Assembly: GCA_038025085.1 (NCBI GenBank)
Contig: CM076151.1
Coordinates: 7,321,001-7,385,000, forward strand
DNA length: 64,000 bases
Direction of reading: 5' to 3'
Origin: Tetragonia tetragonoides
Taxonomy: Eukaryota > Streptophyta > Magnoliopsida > Caryophyllales > Aizoaceae
Position numbers and translations under genes: made by a program. The notes beneath the pieces are model-generated. The model ran no database searches and was not told the DNA's origin. It saw nothing but the letters and a program-made list of their open reading frames with translations. Of this stretch, positions 1-11,079 are shown piece by piece (the stretch's first letter is position 1; the number at the start of each line of letters is the position of its first letter).

Positions 1-1222
1 TTTTCCAAGGCCACTAGGAGCCTCAAAGCACAAGAAGTACTTAGAAATTTGAAACTCAGTACCCTCTGGTAGTTCTGTTCCAGCTAGAACGAGGTAATAT
101 CCTACCTGGACACGTTCCTTGTTTTTATAGAGTTCTATAGGATAGGTTGTTTGTGCAGATTTTAGAGTTGTTTCATATATGCTTTTTCCTCTTTCTTTTT
201 TTTTTTTTTTTTGAGGGAGGAGGTGCTGGGGAAAATCATTTCACTAATTGTATTGGAAAGGCCAAGTCCCCGAGAAATTTTTGGATGCTGTAGTTAGAAA
301 ATTTGAAAGAAAACTTAATATCACAGTATCCATCTCATGTAAAGCAGTTTACAGTTTATATGAGGAATGAATTTTAAGCATTGTAATTGCTGTGCTGTGC
401 TGTGCTGTTCTGATTCAACAATGATGGAACCTTCACACCACCATGCGGGATGTGATGGTATGTGGCCAATGTGGGTGTACTGTTGGAAAATCTGAAGTTA
501 TATTCTAGAGATGAGCATTACTTTCAATGTTGCACCTACTGGATCTTTATTTGAACTTGCTCGTAGTCGAGGATTTTAACTTCTCCTTTTGCTCCATAGT
601 TGGAGTAATCAGACTCTGTCTGAACTTGTTGTACACCTTTAAACTCGTGACACAGTAGTGATCATTATCCTCCTCCTACTTCGCTGATGTTGTCTGTTGA
701 GCTTGCTGCCTCAGGCCAGTCTTGAGACGGAACGGCCTGCTATCTGCTTGTGGAATTGAAATTTGATTAACCTCGTTTTGCAATTCCTCTGTTTTTCTTT
801 CGTGTAAAAATGGTGTACTCGGATGTCCAAAGCAGTGCCTTACTGCCTTCTGATGCCTAATTCCTACAGACTTGAGGCTGACAACCTATAGTAGCTCACC
901 CCCTTGTTGCCTGTCAAATGTGTCTCTGGCAAATTTGTGAGTTTCGGTTATCAAAAGGATTTAATCAATAGAAAGGTGCCAGTGATCAAAAACAAAAGAA
1001 AAATAGAAAGGTGCCAAATACTAGTTTTCTTCTTATTTTGGCTACTGGTGTAAAATGTCAGGAAACCATAAATTGCGTTTCCGTTCACAGTCTAAATTAC
1101 AGAAGGTAGCAATACTAGTCGTTCCGAAAATAAACTGTTGTTCACTAAGATCCAGATGGTTATTCAACTGCATACAAGTTGCTGTGAATTATTTTCTCCT
1201 TCCGTATGTGTTTGATGTGCTT
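1..1222. other. Unassigned left edge; possible partial exon at 1-190
   Basis: No gene could be named here. The minus strand of about 1-190 is open for more than 60 codons (ending at the window edge with ...EAPSGLGK) without a start codon, so it could be an internal exon, but I recognise no family. The plus strand of the same stretch runs 23 codons to a TAG near 70 and is followed by UTR-like text with a T tract (about 194-212) and a CTGTG microsatellite near 391-409, so it could equally be the 3' end of a plus-strand gene. Nothing else supported before the P450 stop codon. Confidence 0.25.
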
Positions 1223-3425
1223 CTAGTTTGAAGTCATTTTAAGGCGATAAGTAGGCACTGCAACAAGCCTAGTTGCCTTGGGAGCAGTTAACCCAAACAT
1301 ATCCTCCATACTTAGGTCACTATGATTCATTCCATCGGGTAGATTCAACGTAAAACAATGGCAAAGATTAGTCACAGCTAGCTCCAATGCATACAACCCG
1401 AGCTGCATACCGGGACATGATCTCCTACCTGACCCAAATGGTATGAACTCAAAGTCACTCCCCTTGAAGTCCGGGGCACCTTCCTGGGTGAATCGCGCTG
1501 GTTCAAATTTATCTGGGTTGTCCCACACAGCCGGATCACACCCGATGGCCCATGCATTGATCATAACCCGGGAGCGGGCCGGGATGAAGTAGCAGTCCAC
1601 GGTGGTAGCCTTGGCGGTCGCATGGGGGAGGAGTGGGATGGGTGGGTGGAGCCGTATGGTCTCTTTGAAAACACATTTGAGGTAGGTGAGCTTCTCAAGG
1701 TGGGCATCTTGGACCATGTGGTCAAGGCCTACAACGACTGCTAACTCCTGTTGGACCATTTTGAGCTCTTCTGGGGTCTTCATTAGCTCTGCCATGGTCC
1801 ATTCAATTAGAGATGCAACTGTCTCTGTTCCTCCAAACATGACATCCTAGAATCACATATTCACATCATGCCAAAGAAAGCATTACATTGGTATGCTATC
1901 CAAATTATTAAATTCCAACACAAACGGGATAAGATCCTGACCTTCTCACGTCATCATGATTCACAGATAGTGGTCTCATGCATGAGGTATCACTTTAGCA
2001 ACTGAATGTATCACTTTACATGTATAGTGGTATTACTTTTTAACTCACGGGCATCATGTCTCAATGCATGAGACTTACTCATATGAATTTTTGTGTAAAT
2101 CTAAAATTTTTAAATAATAAATAAAATTAGATGTCAATGCTTAATGACTTCAATTATAATGAAAAGAAACATATCCATTTATAAAAATCTTGATCCCAAC
2201 ATAATCCTCGTTTATTTTAGCGGATAAGGCGCACATCGATTCGACTACTCCGTAATAAGTTGAGATCCTTTCCATATCTTTTATAGTTTAATAACGAGAG
2301 TTTTTATATGTTTTGTTTAGATACTCACACGAGTGCAGCCAATGAAGTTATGGAGTGTTGCATTCAGATATATGCATGCATTGCATTTGGCAGTGTGATT
2401 TGAGTCATATTCACCAGTATACTACTTGGTTCTTAGTAAATTGGATGGAAGACTGGGCACAGTATTTAGCAGTGGGGTTTTGAGTCACACTTACCATAAT
2501 AATTCCTTTGATATGATCCTTTGTGAACTGTATAGAAGACTGAAAATCATCTGCTTGAGTTTTCTCACCATCTTCTTTATAGAAAGCTAGCAGCTCATCC
2601 ACCATATCAGCATCTACTTCAATCACTTGATGATCCTTGCCTTTATGGCTCTTTCTCTTCTCTATGTGATCATCTATGATTTTATCAATAAATCCATCAA
2701 GCGAATCCCTTGCTCTTTTGAGCCCCTTGTTGAAATCTTGTGCATTATTGATCCACCCCAACCATGGAAAGAAATCAGCAATGTTAGTTTCACCAAAAAG
2801 CTTGGAAAATTCTTGTATGATTGAATTGAATTCCGCTTGGCCCCTCAATGAAGTCCGACCCGAATGCAGCCCGATATGTTATGTTCCTTGTCAGCCCAAA
2901 TATCCGCTCTCCAATATCCACATGCAACCCGGCTCGCTCCATCATGGATTGGATCATAAAATCCACTTCTTCACGGACCGAGGCCCACGATTCGGCCCGC
3001 TTTCTACTAAACAACTTCATTACACAAATCTTCCTCATTTCTCTCCAAAATGGGCCGTAGTTAGCAAAGGCCATATCAGCCTTGTCATAAGTGAGGTAGG
3101 TTATGGCAATGGTGGCGGGCCGATTGGAGAAGATACTGTCTTGGGCTTGGAGCACTTCACGGGCCATGTCCGCAGTGGAAAGGACCACCATGTGTAAGAC
3201 ACCAATCTTCAAATGGAGAAGCCCACCATAGATCTTGGCTAGTTGGGCTAAGCCACGGTGGGTCAATTGGTCCATCATGAGCATGTTGCCCAAAATTGGT
3301 AGGCCTCTAGGCCCTGGTGGGTATGGGCTTTTACGGCGTATAATAGCCATTAAAAGGAGCAAAGGGAGAAAGAAGAAAAGGACAACTTTTATGAAGGGGT
3401 AGAGGTCTTGGATAGTGATATCCAT
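1223..3425 (-). pseudogene. CYP84A-type cytochrome P450 (ferulate 5-hydroxylase-like), one frameshift
   Basis: Family role: CYP84A enzymes are ER-anchored monooxygenases that 5-hydroxylate coniferaldehyde/coniferyl alcohol and ferulate on the way to syringyl lignin and sinapate esters. Seen: exon 1 is 3425..2495 and exon 2 is 1846..1223, joined by a GT..AG intron of 648 bp at the usual CYP84A position, just before DVMFGGTET. About 518 codons, the family's normal length. N-terminal membrane anchor, then PPGPRGLPILGNM, I-helix GGTET, KETIR (ExxR), FEPARF and heme loop FGSGRRSCPG (Cys about residue 454). Oddity: at 2839-2844 (plus strand GGCCCC) one extra base shifts the frame within exon 1, between ...AAFGSDFIEG and QAEFNSIIQEFSKLFG; both sides otherwise read as good P450. 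The start at 3425 (MDITIQD) is chosen because the paralogue at 28426 starts the same way; the longer ORF reads into a transposon. Either a pseudogene or a sequencing error; identity as CYP84A is firm. Confidence 0.85.
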
Positions 3426-3448
3426 GGATGGTTGTGTTGAAACTTTTA

Positions 3449-4359
3449 GAGCATGGCTATCCATGAACACAAACTTGTTTGTTCACCACTCTCTCTCTCC
3501 TTTTTTCTCACTCCTCCACCTCACCATGAACTCAAGCAATGAACTTCACAAAAATGCAACTTTATCCATGAACTCAATTTTGTTTGTTCACCACTCTCTC
3601 TCCTACTTTTAACTATACCCCACAACATTTTCTCTCTCCTTCCAACTTATGTAAATGTTTTCTTTTTTATTTATATTAGTGAATTAAATTTATTAAAAAA
3701 TTGAATTATCATTTAATATACATTTTAAGAATAATCAACATTAATTAAATTAAAATTAATTATTTTTTGTAAATTTTAGAGCTAAATTGATTTTTTAGAG
3801 GAATAAAAGCCATTTAAGAGAGAAAATGGATAAATTTAAGATTTATGCCAAAAAATATCAAGATTGGTCTCATTTTGTAGATCACAAGAAAATACAGCCA
3901 ATGCTATTTTTTTTAATTTTTTGATTTTTTTTTTTAATTTAGAGCCGTTTTAAAAAATACCAAGTTCATTTTGCGCAGGCCACCCAGGGCCTGACACGTG
4001 GCGCGCCAGGACAGACTGCCTGACGCGCGTGTCAGGCCTGACGCGCCCTATTTTTTTTTTGGCTTCAAACGCTGGTGCCTTAAACGCTGCGTTTTGCAGT
4101 GTTTGAAGCCAAAAAAAATTAAATCGCGCGGTCCCCCCCGGAACACGCGTCAACTGATCTTGTGGTCCTCACTCGACGAACGCCCATTCCCCGGTTCGTG
4201 GAGAGGGCATTTGGTGAACATGGAGGCTCATGTTCATCACTCTCTCTCCTCTCTCTCTCCTCATATACATGCTATGAACATGGATAAGAGCCCATTTGTT
4301 TGTTCACCATTCTCTCTCTTCCTCATGAACTTGCTCTATGAACATGAATAGCCATGCTC
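3449..4359. mobile_element. 911-bp TIR element, PIF/Harbinger-like, in the CYP84A 5' region
   Basis: Terminal inverted repeats GAGCATGGCTATCCATG / GAGCATGGCTATTCATG (one mismatch in 17) are flanked on both sides by TTA (3446-3448 and 4360-4362), the 3-bp TWA target duplication typical of PIF/Harbinger elements. The paralogous site near 28441-28461 lacks the element and reads straight through, which fixes both ends. It carries repeated 'tttgttcaccactctctctc' motifs at both ends, an AT-rich middle and a GC-rich core (about 3975-4200) with a 14-bp-arm hairpin (4061-4074 / 4097-4110). No transposase is encoded. It lies 24 bp upstream of the P450 start codon. Confidence 0.85.
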
Positions 4360-4362
4360 TTA

Positions 4363-5638
4363 GCTTGTGATCGAGAAATCATGATTGTGAGTTTATATAA
4401 AAGGTTTGAGTTTCTTTTCTTGGCAAAACACATGGTCACATGCAACACTGATAATCCTTATATAAGTTCTTGTGTAACTAGATTCCTAGAATTCCAGTTT
4501 TGGTGCTTATAGGTGTGTAAAAATGTTATTTGAAATACTTATCAGGCACCCGAAGTTTTTTAAATACCAACAAAAATGGTTAACAGAAAAGATGCTTTTT
4601 ACTTAATACTTATGAATACATTTTTTTTAAGTCAAATTATGCTTAGGTTCTCGCAATTTCTGTTGGTTTTGATTAATGTCAAGCTCGGATTTTAGAGAGA
4701 GAAGTAGAAGAAAATGAGAGGATTTCGGAATATGATTGATTGATTGAATAAAGTTGTGAGGACAAGTCTAAAAGTGTAGCTATAACAAGAGAAGAAAACA
4801 GACTTTAACTAATTGTACATGACCTCAAACAAACGGCTAACAAATTTTTCTAAGCTAGACAAGTGCCTAACAAACTTCCTAACTAACCTGGATAATAAAT
4901 AACTACGAGTACCTACTACTAATATCACAAATTAAATGAGCAAGTCTTGTGTGAAACTAATTAATAGAAAAATGGGGTTACTGTTTAGAAATATAGGGAT
5001 CATTTATTATGAGCCGTGACCCTTATTTCATTGTAAAGTCGTTTTACTAAAAGCTATAAAAAAACCGTCTTATATAAGTTCTTGTGTTTGGGAAGTACTA
5101 CATAGTTTTGCTTATATTGCACCAAATTAAAAATATTCTTTTAACTACAAAAGCTAAAAATATGAGTTTATTATAACCTATTGCATAGTGCAATTCATTA
5201 TGCAACAACTGCATGCAATTCTTCATAATGAAAGTTTGGTACAATAAGTAAGAATTAAGAGAGTTTGACCCCCTCTTAAAACATTTAAATTCAAAACATG
5301 TTTGAATAGAATAAGACGAAAAAGTCATCATGGAATATAATTGTTTTCCCCGACCTCCTTTAGTAGGAGTCATTGTCACAAGTTATACCATATAACAGAA
5401 GGATATCCCTTAATCATAGTAAAATGCTTTGGAGTTGTGGGACTCCGTATAAAGTGAAAGTGCCTTAAATTTAAACATGATTAGAGGTAAAGAAAACCAA
5501 ATTATTTCAAAGCGAGTACAATGGCTCTTAACATAAAAAGAGAGTACATGCAGCATGGCTCACTGGTGGAAGCAAATAGAAGGGCCAACGAGATAGTTAT
5601 TGAGAGTGCGCTCTTTAGAACTTACACAGTATGTTTAA
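4363..5638. other. Promoter-proximal and intergenic DNA; contains a dispersed repeat copy at 4932-5094
   Basis: 4363-4820 aligns with 28445-28740 and 29310-29428 of the second duplicate (shared 'ggtttgagtttcttttctt' and 'ttttagagagag' stretches). About 4932-5094 is one of three copies of a ~165-bp dispersed repeat (others near 43145-43312 and 50428-50596) that contains '...gtttagaaatatagggatca...tatgagccgtgacccttatttca...accgtctta'. No coding potential seen in the rest. Confidence 0.5.
4394..4402 (-). promoter_or_regulatory. TATA box of CYP84A copy 1, displaced
   Basis: TATATAAAA in the stretch homologous to the promoter of the second copy (28482-28490). There it lies 56 bp upstream of the ATG; here the 911-bp transposon puts it about 970 bp upstream of its start codon. 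Confidence 0.6.
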
Positions 5639-5639
5639 T

Positions 5640-5870
5640 TTTTTGATTAGTGTAGTTCAGTTTAGGTGTCAAATCAGTGATTTTCAATTCAGTTAAGTGA
5701 TGTTCAGTTCAGTTCATCAGTTCAGCGGTGCTGAGTTCAGAAACATATTTTTTGTCTCACATATCAAGTTGTGTTTAACTTATTTCAGTGGTGTTCAGTT
5801 CCGTTCAATGGTATTCAATTCAGTGGTGTTGAATTCAGCTCTGGGTAAGTTCAGCTCTAAATAATGCACC
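5640..5870. repeat. Degenerate CAGTT-rich simple repeat
   Basis: Many imperfect copies of TTCAGTTCAG / GTGGTGTTCAGTT. It abuts the 3' terminus of the Helitron-like element at 5879. Related GAACTGAA-type tracts occur at about 6597-6650 and 17635-17800. Confidence 0.6.
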
Positions 5871-6397
5871 CTCATTAACTAGTGTGCATGCCCGTGCGAT
5901 CTACAAGATGTTTCAGCTCTTTTTGGTTTTATTTATTTATTTAATGTTTTCTGATGGGTTGCCTTGCTTCTAAGTTTGTTGTAATAATTTTCTATTTCTT
6001 TTTTGGTAAATAATTGGTAAATAAAACTATAACAATACCAAGACAGAATTTGGAGAGGTTGATCCGCAAACCCGACTCATAATTTGTTGAGGGCAACTAC
6101 CAAGATGAATGTCCTCAAATCAAGGTAATAGTCATTCACTGGCCCTATATTAGCATTTGAGAAAAACTATAAAAAAAAAAAAAAAAGAAAAAAAAAAAAA
6201 AAGAAGGCTTCCATTGACTTGTGGTGCCTCTATAAAAGTTAGGGTATCTATCCCTAAATGACATTATTTGTTGAATTATAGTTCTACTTATTATGATTTG
6301 AGGACTATTAGCCTTTATTAACAAAATTGCGAATACTCTGTTATAAAGTGTTTCTGCCAAAGATTATCATTGTACACAATGGATCAAAATGAACTAA

Positions 6398-6679
6398 GGC
6401 TCCGTTTGATTCACCTGGATAGAACTGATATGAACTTAATTGATTTTTTGAACTTGACCGTTAACCATTTAAAATTCGTCCAAACATAGTCAATATTGGA
6501 CTCATTTGAAAGTATGTTTTGAGATTTGTCCGATGACATAATTTTCATCATGAAATTATTTCGGAATGGAAAGTTACATGAGTAACAAAGTTACACATGA
6601 ACTGAACTGAACTGAACTGAACTGGACTGGACTGAACTGAACTGAATTTAAGTAAAATTAAGGTGAATCAAACAGAGCC
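6398..6679. mobile_element. 282-bp Tourist-like MITE nested in Helitron copy A
   Basis: Terminal inverted repeats GGCTCCGTTTGATTCACCT / GGCTCTGTTTGATTCACCT with TAA on each side (6395-6397, 6680-6682). Copies B (around 26640) and C (around 63550) have the uninterrupted site, so the insertion postdates the split of the Helitron copies. The interior holds an AACTG/GGACT microsatellite (about 6597-6640). Confidence 0.85.
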
Positions 6680-6814
6680 TAAGTACATCAAAAATTTATT
6701 GAAACAAAATCTGGGTGGTCCATGTCCCAGCGACCATCGAGCACCATGTTTCCAAGTTCCATGTTCCCAACGCCCATGTCCCAACGCCCATGTCTCAAGT
6801 CGCATGTTCCATGG

Positions 6815-9620
6815 ATGAATTTGGAATACAGGGACCCTGATGACTGACTTGAGGCATCAGAGGTCTTCTAGGGTGACGATAGACCCCCCATAGAAGTTTG
6901 GCCAAAATGAAAATCGGGTCCCGGGAAGCCGAAAATCAGGGCTATAATTCAAGCTTTTTAGGCTTCCGGGAGGCTCCGGAATGAAGGTAGATATTTTCGT
7001 ACAACATCGTAGAGGACACCCTTGGGGAACATAAGAGGACCCCAGGGTCCGTTATCGGGTCCCTGATAGGCTTGTAAGGGCATTTTTAGGGGACACCAAT
7101 GTAAGGGTAGAAACACCGAAGTCATGGGTGATATCGAAGTTTCGGGATCCGGATGACCCTCACAGGGCACCGTTGGTCTTCTAGGGTCATGATAAACCCC
7201 CCGGAGAAGTTTGGGAAAAAATGCCAACCGACTCCTGAAAACCGAAAACGAAGGCTATAATCCACGTTTTTTGGGCTTGCGGGAGACCCCGGAACGAGAG
7301 TGGATTTTTCCGCACCACATCGCACTGAACACCCATAGGGGACATGGAAGGCCCCTGGGGTTGCTTATCCGGTCCTGATAAGCTTGGAATGGCGTTTTAC
7401 GGGACAATGGTGTAAGAGATGGAACACGCATGAGTGATATCAAAGTTCGGGAGTGGAATGATCCTTTCGGGGCACCGAGGATCCTCTAGGGTCATATAGA
7501 CCTCCAGGAGAAGTATTGGCAAAAATGACACCTGCCTCCCGGAAAACGAAGGTTATAATCTATGTTTTTGGGGCTTCTGGTAGCTAGGCCTCGGAATGAA
7601 GGTGGATATTTTTGTACCATATCGCACGGAACACTCATTTGGGACATGGGAGGCCCTCAGGTTTGCTTATCCGGTCCCGATAGGCTTGAAATGGCGTTTT
7701 ACGGGACACTGGTTTAAGAGTTGGAACAACAAAGGCATGAGTGATATCAAAGTTCGGGGATCCGAATTACCCTCTCGGGGCACTGAGGGTGCTCTAGGAT
7801 CATGATAGACCCCCCAGAAAAGTTTGGGCGAAAATGACACCCGGGCCCGGGAAAGCCGAAAATGAAGGCTATAATCCACGTTTTTTGGGCTTCCAGTAGG
7901 CCTCGGAACAAAGGTGGATATTTTTGTACCACATCGCACGGAACACCCATTTGGGACATGGGAGGCCCTTAGGTTTTCTTATCTTATCCCGCCAATAGGC
8001 TTAGAATGGCATTTTATGGGACACTGGTTTAAGAGTTGGAACACCAAAGGCATGAGTGATATCAAAGTTCGGGGATCCGAATGACCCTCTCGGGGCACTG
8101 AGGGTGCTCTAGGATCATGATAGACCCCCCGGAAAAGTTTGGGCGAAAATGGCACTCGGGTCCGGGGAAGCCAAAAATGAAGGTTATAATCCATGTTTTT
8201 TGGGCTTCCGGGAGACCCGGGAACAAAGGTGGATATATTTGCACCAAATCGCACTATACACCTCTAGGGTACACGAGAGGCCCTCAGGGTGGCTTATTCG
8301 GTCCCTGAGAGCTTGGAAGGGTGGTTTACGGGACATTGATGTAATAAGAGTCGGAACACCAAAGGTGTGAGTGATATCGAAGTTCGAGGATTTGGATGAC
8401 GCTTCCGGGGCACCGAGGGTCCTCTATGGTCATGGTAGACCATCACAGGGCATCGTGGGTCTTCTAGGGTCATGATAAACCCCCTTGAGAAGTTTGGGAA
8501 AAAATGACACCCGACTCCTGAAAGCCGAAAATGAAGGTTAATCCACGTTTTTTGGGCTTCCGGGAGGCCCCGGAACGAGAGTGAATTTTTCGCACCACAT
8601 CGTATGAAACACCCATAGGGGACATGGGAGGCCCTCGGGGTCGCTTATCCCGTCTTGATAGGCTTGGAATGACGTTTTACGTGACATTTGTGTAAGAATT
8701 GGAACACCAAAGGTATGAGTGATATCAAAGTTCGGGATTGGAATGACCCTCCCGGAGTACCGAGGGTCCTCTACGATCATATAGATCCCCAGGAGAAGTA
8801 TTGGAAAAAATGACACCCACCTCCCGAAAGCCGAAAACGAAGGTTATAATCCACGTTTTTTGGGCTTCCGGTAGGCCCCGGAACAAAGGTGAATATTTTT
8901 TCACCACATCGTACGGAACACCCATAGGGGACATGGGAGGCACTCGGGTTTGCTTATCCGGTCCCGTTAGGCTTGGAATACGTTTTACAGGACACTGGTG
9001 TAAGAGCTGTAACACCAAAGGCATGAGGTGATATCAAAGTTCGGGGATCCGAATGACCCTCTCGGGGTACCGAGGGTGCTCTAGGATCATGGTAGACCCC
9101 CCGGAAAAGTTTGGGCAAAAATGACACCCGGACCCCGGAAGCCGAAAATGAAGGTTATAATCCACGTTTTTTGGCTTCCGGGAGACCCGGAAATGAAGGT
9201 GGATATTTTTGCACCAAATCGCACTACACACCCCCTAGGGGACACGAGAGGCCCTTGGGGTGGCTTATTCGGTCCCTGAGAGTTTGGAAGGGTAGTTTAC
9301 GGGACAATGATGTAATAAGAGTCGGAACACCAAAGGTATGAGTGATATCGAAGTTCGAGGATCTGGATCACGCTCCCGAGGCACCGAGGATCCTCTATGG
9401 TCATGGTAGACCCTCCGGATAAGTTTGGGCAAGAATGACACTCGAGCCCCAGAAAGCCGAAAACGAAAGTTATATCCACGTTTGTTGAGCTTCCGGGAGG
9501 CATGGAACGAATGTGGATATTTTCGCACCACATTGCACGGGACACCCTTGGGGGACATGGGAGACCCCCGTGGTAGGTTATCTGGTCTTTGATAGGCTTT
9601 AAGGGCCTCTTACTGGACAT
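6815..9620 (-). repeat. Tandem array A, ~310-bp unit, about 9 units
   Basis: The motif GATATC(A/G)AAGTTCG recurs at about 7130, 7435, 7743, 8058, 8373, 8721, 9030 and 9344, giving steps of 305-315 bp (one of 348). Each unit also holds TTTTTTGGGCTTCCGG, a CGCACCACATCGCA block and GTTTTACGGGACA. Units differ by substitutions and small indels. The array is clearly more GC-rich than its surroundings. Short open frames recur once per unit in several frames but none continues across units, so the array is not a gene. Confidence 0.9.
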
Positions 9621-10454
9621 AAGTAAATTGACACGTTATTCGGCAATTCAGCGATTGATGTGGAGAGCTCTTGTTTAATCATTGCATTTTAATCTAATTA
9701 TATAGATTAGTAGAGAGGCTAAAGAAAGTGGGATGAAGCAAATGGTTTATTGTTTATAGAAGATTGCTTTAATTAATTGCATAATAGTATTTGCTGTGTT
9801 TTTTTTCACTATTAGTTTAGTGATACGCCCTTTAGCATCTACTTTTTGAAGGTCAAAGTTTACAAACTTTGACCATTAATTTATGAAATAATATGAGAAT
9901 TTACATTGTAAAATTACTATCGTTAAATTCATCTTTAACAGGACTTTTGCAAAATCATATTTTTAATAATATATCCTTAGTAACAAGGGTTACACCATTA
10001 ACCGGATTTAGATATTACAAAGTCAATATGTTAGTAAGGCAATGGATGAAATACTTATTGTTCATACCAATGGTTTGTAACATGTCAGTCTTGAATTATG
10101 TATGATGTGAATCATAATATAATACAAAGAATGTTTGGTCTAATACTCCAATTAGCTAAAATCATCTCAAATTCCCAATCTAGCCAAGGAATACTTAATT
10201 TATGTATTCACACAAAGAAAAGTAGTTGCCTAACTTTGGATTTTGGAGCCTTCTCAATTTGAAGTTTCAAGTTTCCACACTTTATGACCCAAAAACAATT
10301 CATATGCAAATTAGAGGCAAAGGGCCATATGACCCATATCCCATATGAAGTCATTTAAAGCGATAGAGAAAGAAGATATTTAAATTTATAAAAAAAAAAA
10401 ATTAAATTATTAGAGCTAGTAGTATGAGTGTGAGTGAGAAACTGATAAGGAGAT

Positions 10455-10458
<4 letters not shown>

Positions 10459-10509
<51 letters not shown>
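10459..10509. repeat. (GA)n microsatellite
   Basis: About 25 uninterrupted GA dinucleotides. Confidence 0.95.
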
Positions 10510-10511
<2 letters not shown>

Positions 10512-10880
10512 TATTGAGCAGCCCAACCAAAGCCGTCATGATTCTGACATTTCAACAACTTTGCCTGAGCTGGAAGCAAACCTCCAACGTATTCATTCGT
10601 TTGCTTTGCGCCCATAATAAGCTTCGTCCTCTCTCTATATATCTAAGTATATCTTACACTATAACTATTTTCACTTTGCGTAGACTTTACCCCAACTTTA
10701 ATAATGGAATATTGCGTTAAATTAATTAATTTCTACACCAAATATATACACCTCAATTAAGTACTTTTGTATAAAAAACAATTTAAGGGTCACATGATCT
10801 CTTCGTTTACCACCACCTTGCAGAAAAAAAAATATTACTCACGGAAGTTTCATTGTATGGTTCACTACTCACTCCTTAGT

Positions 10881-11079
10881 CTTAGAGCAAAAGTGGGGAG
10901 CTCACTTGGTTGAGCTCTCACACCTCTAAATTCTAATTTAGAGGTTGGGAGTTCAAGTCTCATTCTGCTCAACTTTAGAATTGAGGGTGGTATTTGTGGT
11001 ATGGGCCTTAAGCTATCCCCCTCCCTAAATGATGTAATGGGCCAAAGAGCCCAGCTTCCTTACCTATTCAAAAAAAAAA
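10881..11079 (+). mobile_element. tRNA-derived SINE with 14-bp target duplication
   Basis: A 199-bp insertion ending in A10, flanked by perfect 14-bp direct repeats ACTCACTCCTTAGT (10867-10880 and 11080-11093). The head has a tRNA-like A box (agctcacttggttgagc) and B box (gggagttcaagtc) spaced as in tRNA-derived SINEs. The 3' body ('ttgagggtggtatttgtggtatgggcc...ccaaagagcccag') differs from the SINE family in the SH3P2-like and squalene synthase genes. Confidence 0.85.

Larger units (their letters stand above)
5879..9706 (-). mobile_element. Satellite-bearing Helitron-like element, copy A (non-autonomous)
   Basis: On the minus strand the 5' end reads A|TCTATATAATTAGATTAAAA at 9706 and the 3' end is GCACACTAG|T at 5879, so the element sits between A and T as Helitrons do. 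Twelve bases before CTAG lies a decayed hairpin with a 7-nt right arm GCACGGG and an ATC loop, the same layout as in copy B and in the small Helitron at 49423-50400. The body is a ~2.8-kb tandem array plus a ~600-bp 3' flank shared with copies B and C. No Rep/helicase coding region is present. A Tourist-like MITE (6398-6679) is nested in it. Family assignment rests on termini only. Confidence 0.65.

Noticed and set aside
6958..9620. Dozens of 60-107-codon ORFs with similar proteins on both strands, here and at 24964-26572 and 62335-63540
   Set aside because: They recur once per ~310-bp repeat unit in shifting frames, are interrupted between units, and follow the DNA repeat rather than codon constraints.
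6815..9620. CRISPR-like regular repeat array
   Set aside because: Units of ~310 bp repeat as a whole with no short repeat/unique spacer pattern, and the DNA is a plant nuclear genome.
10424..10720. 98-codon plus-strand ORF with an RERERE run
   Set aside because: It is produced by the (GA)n microsatellite.
10881..11079. tRNA gene (A and B boxes)
   Set aside because: No cloverleaf 3' half; the 14-bp target duplication and A tail show a SINE. The same holds for 46486-46662 and 58566-58730.
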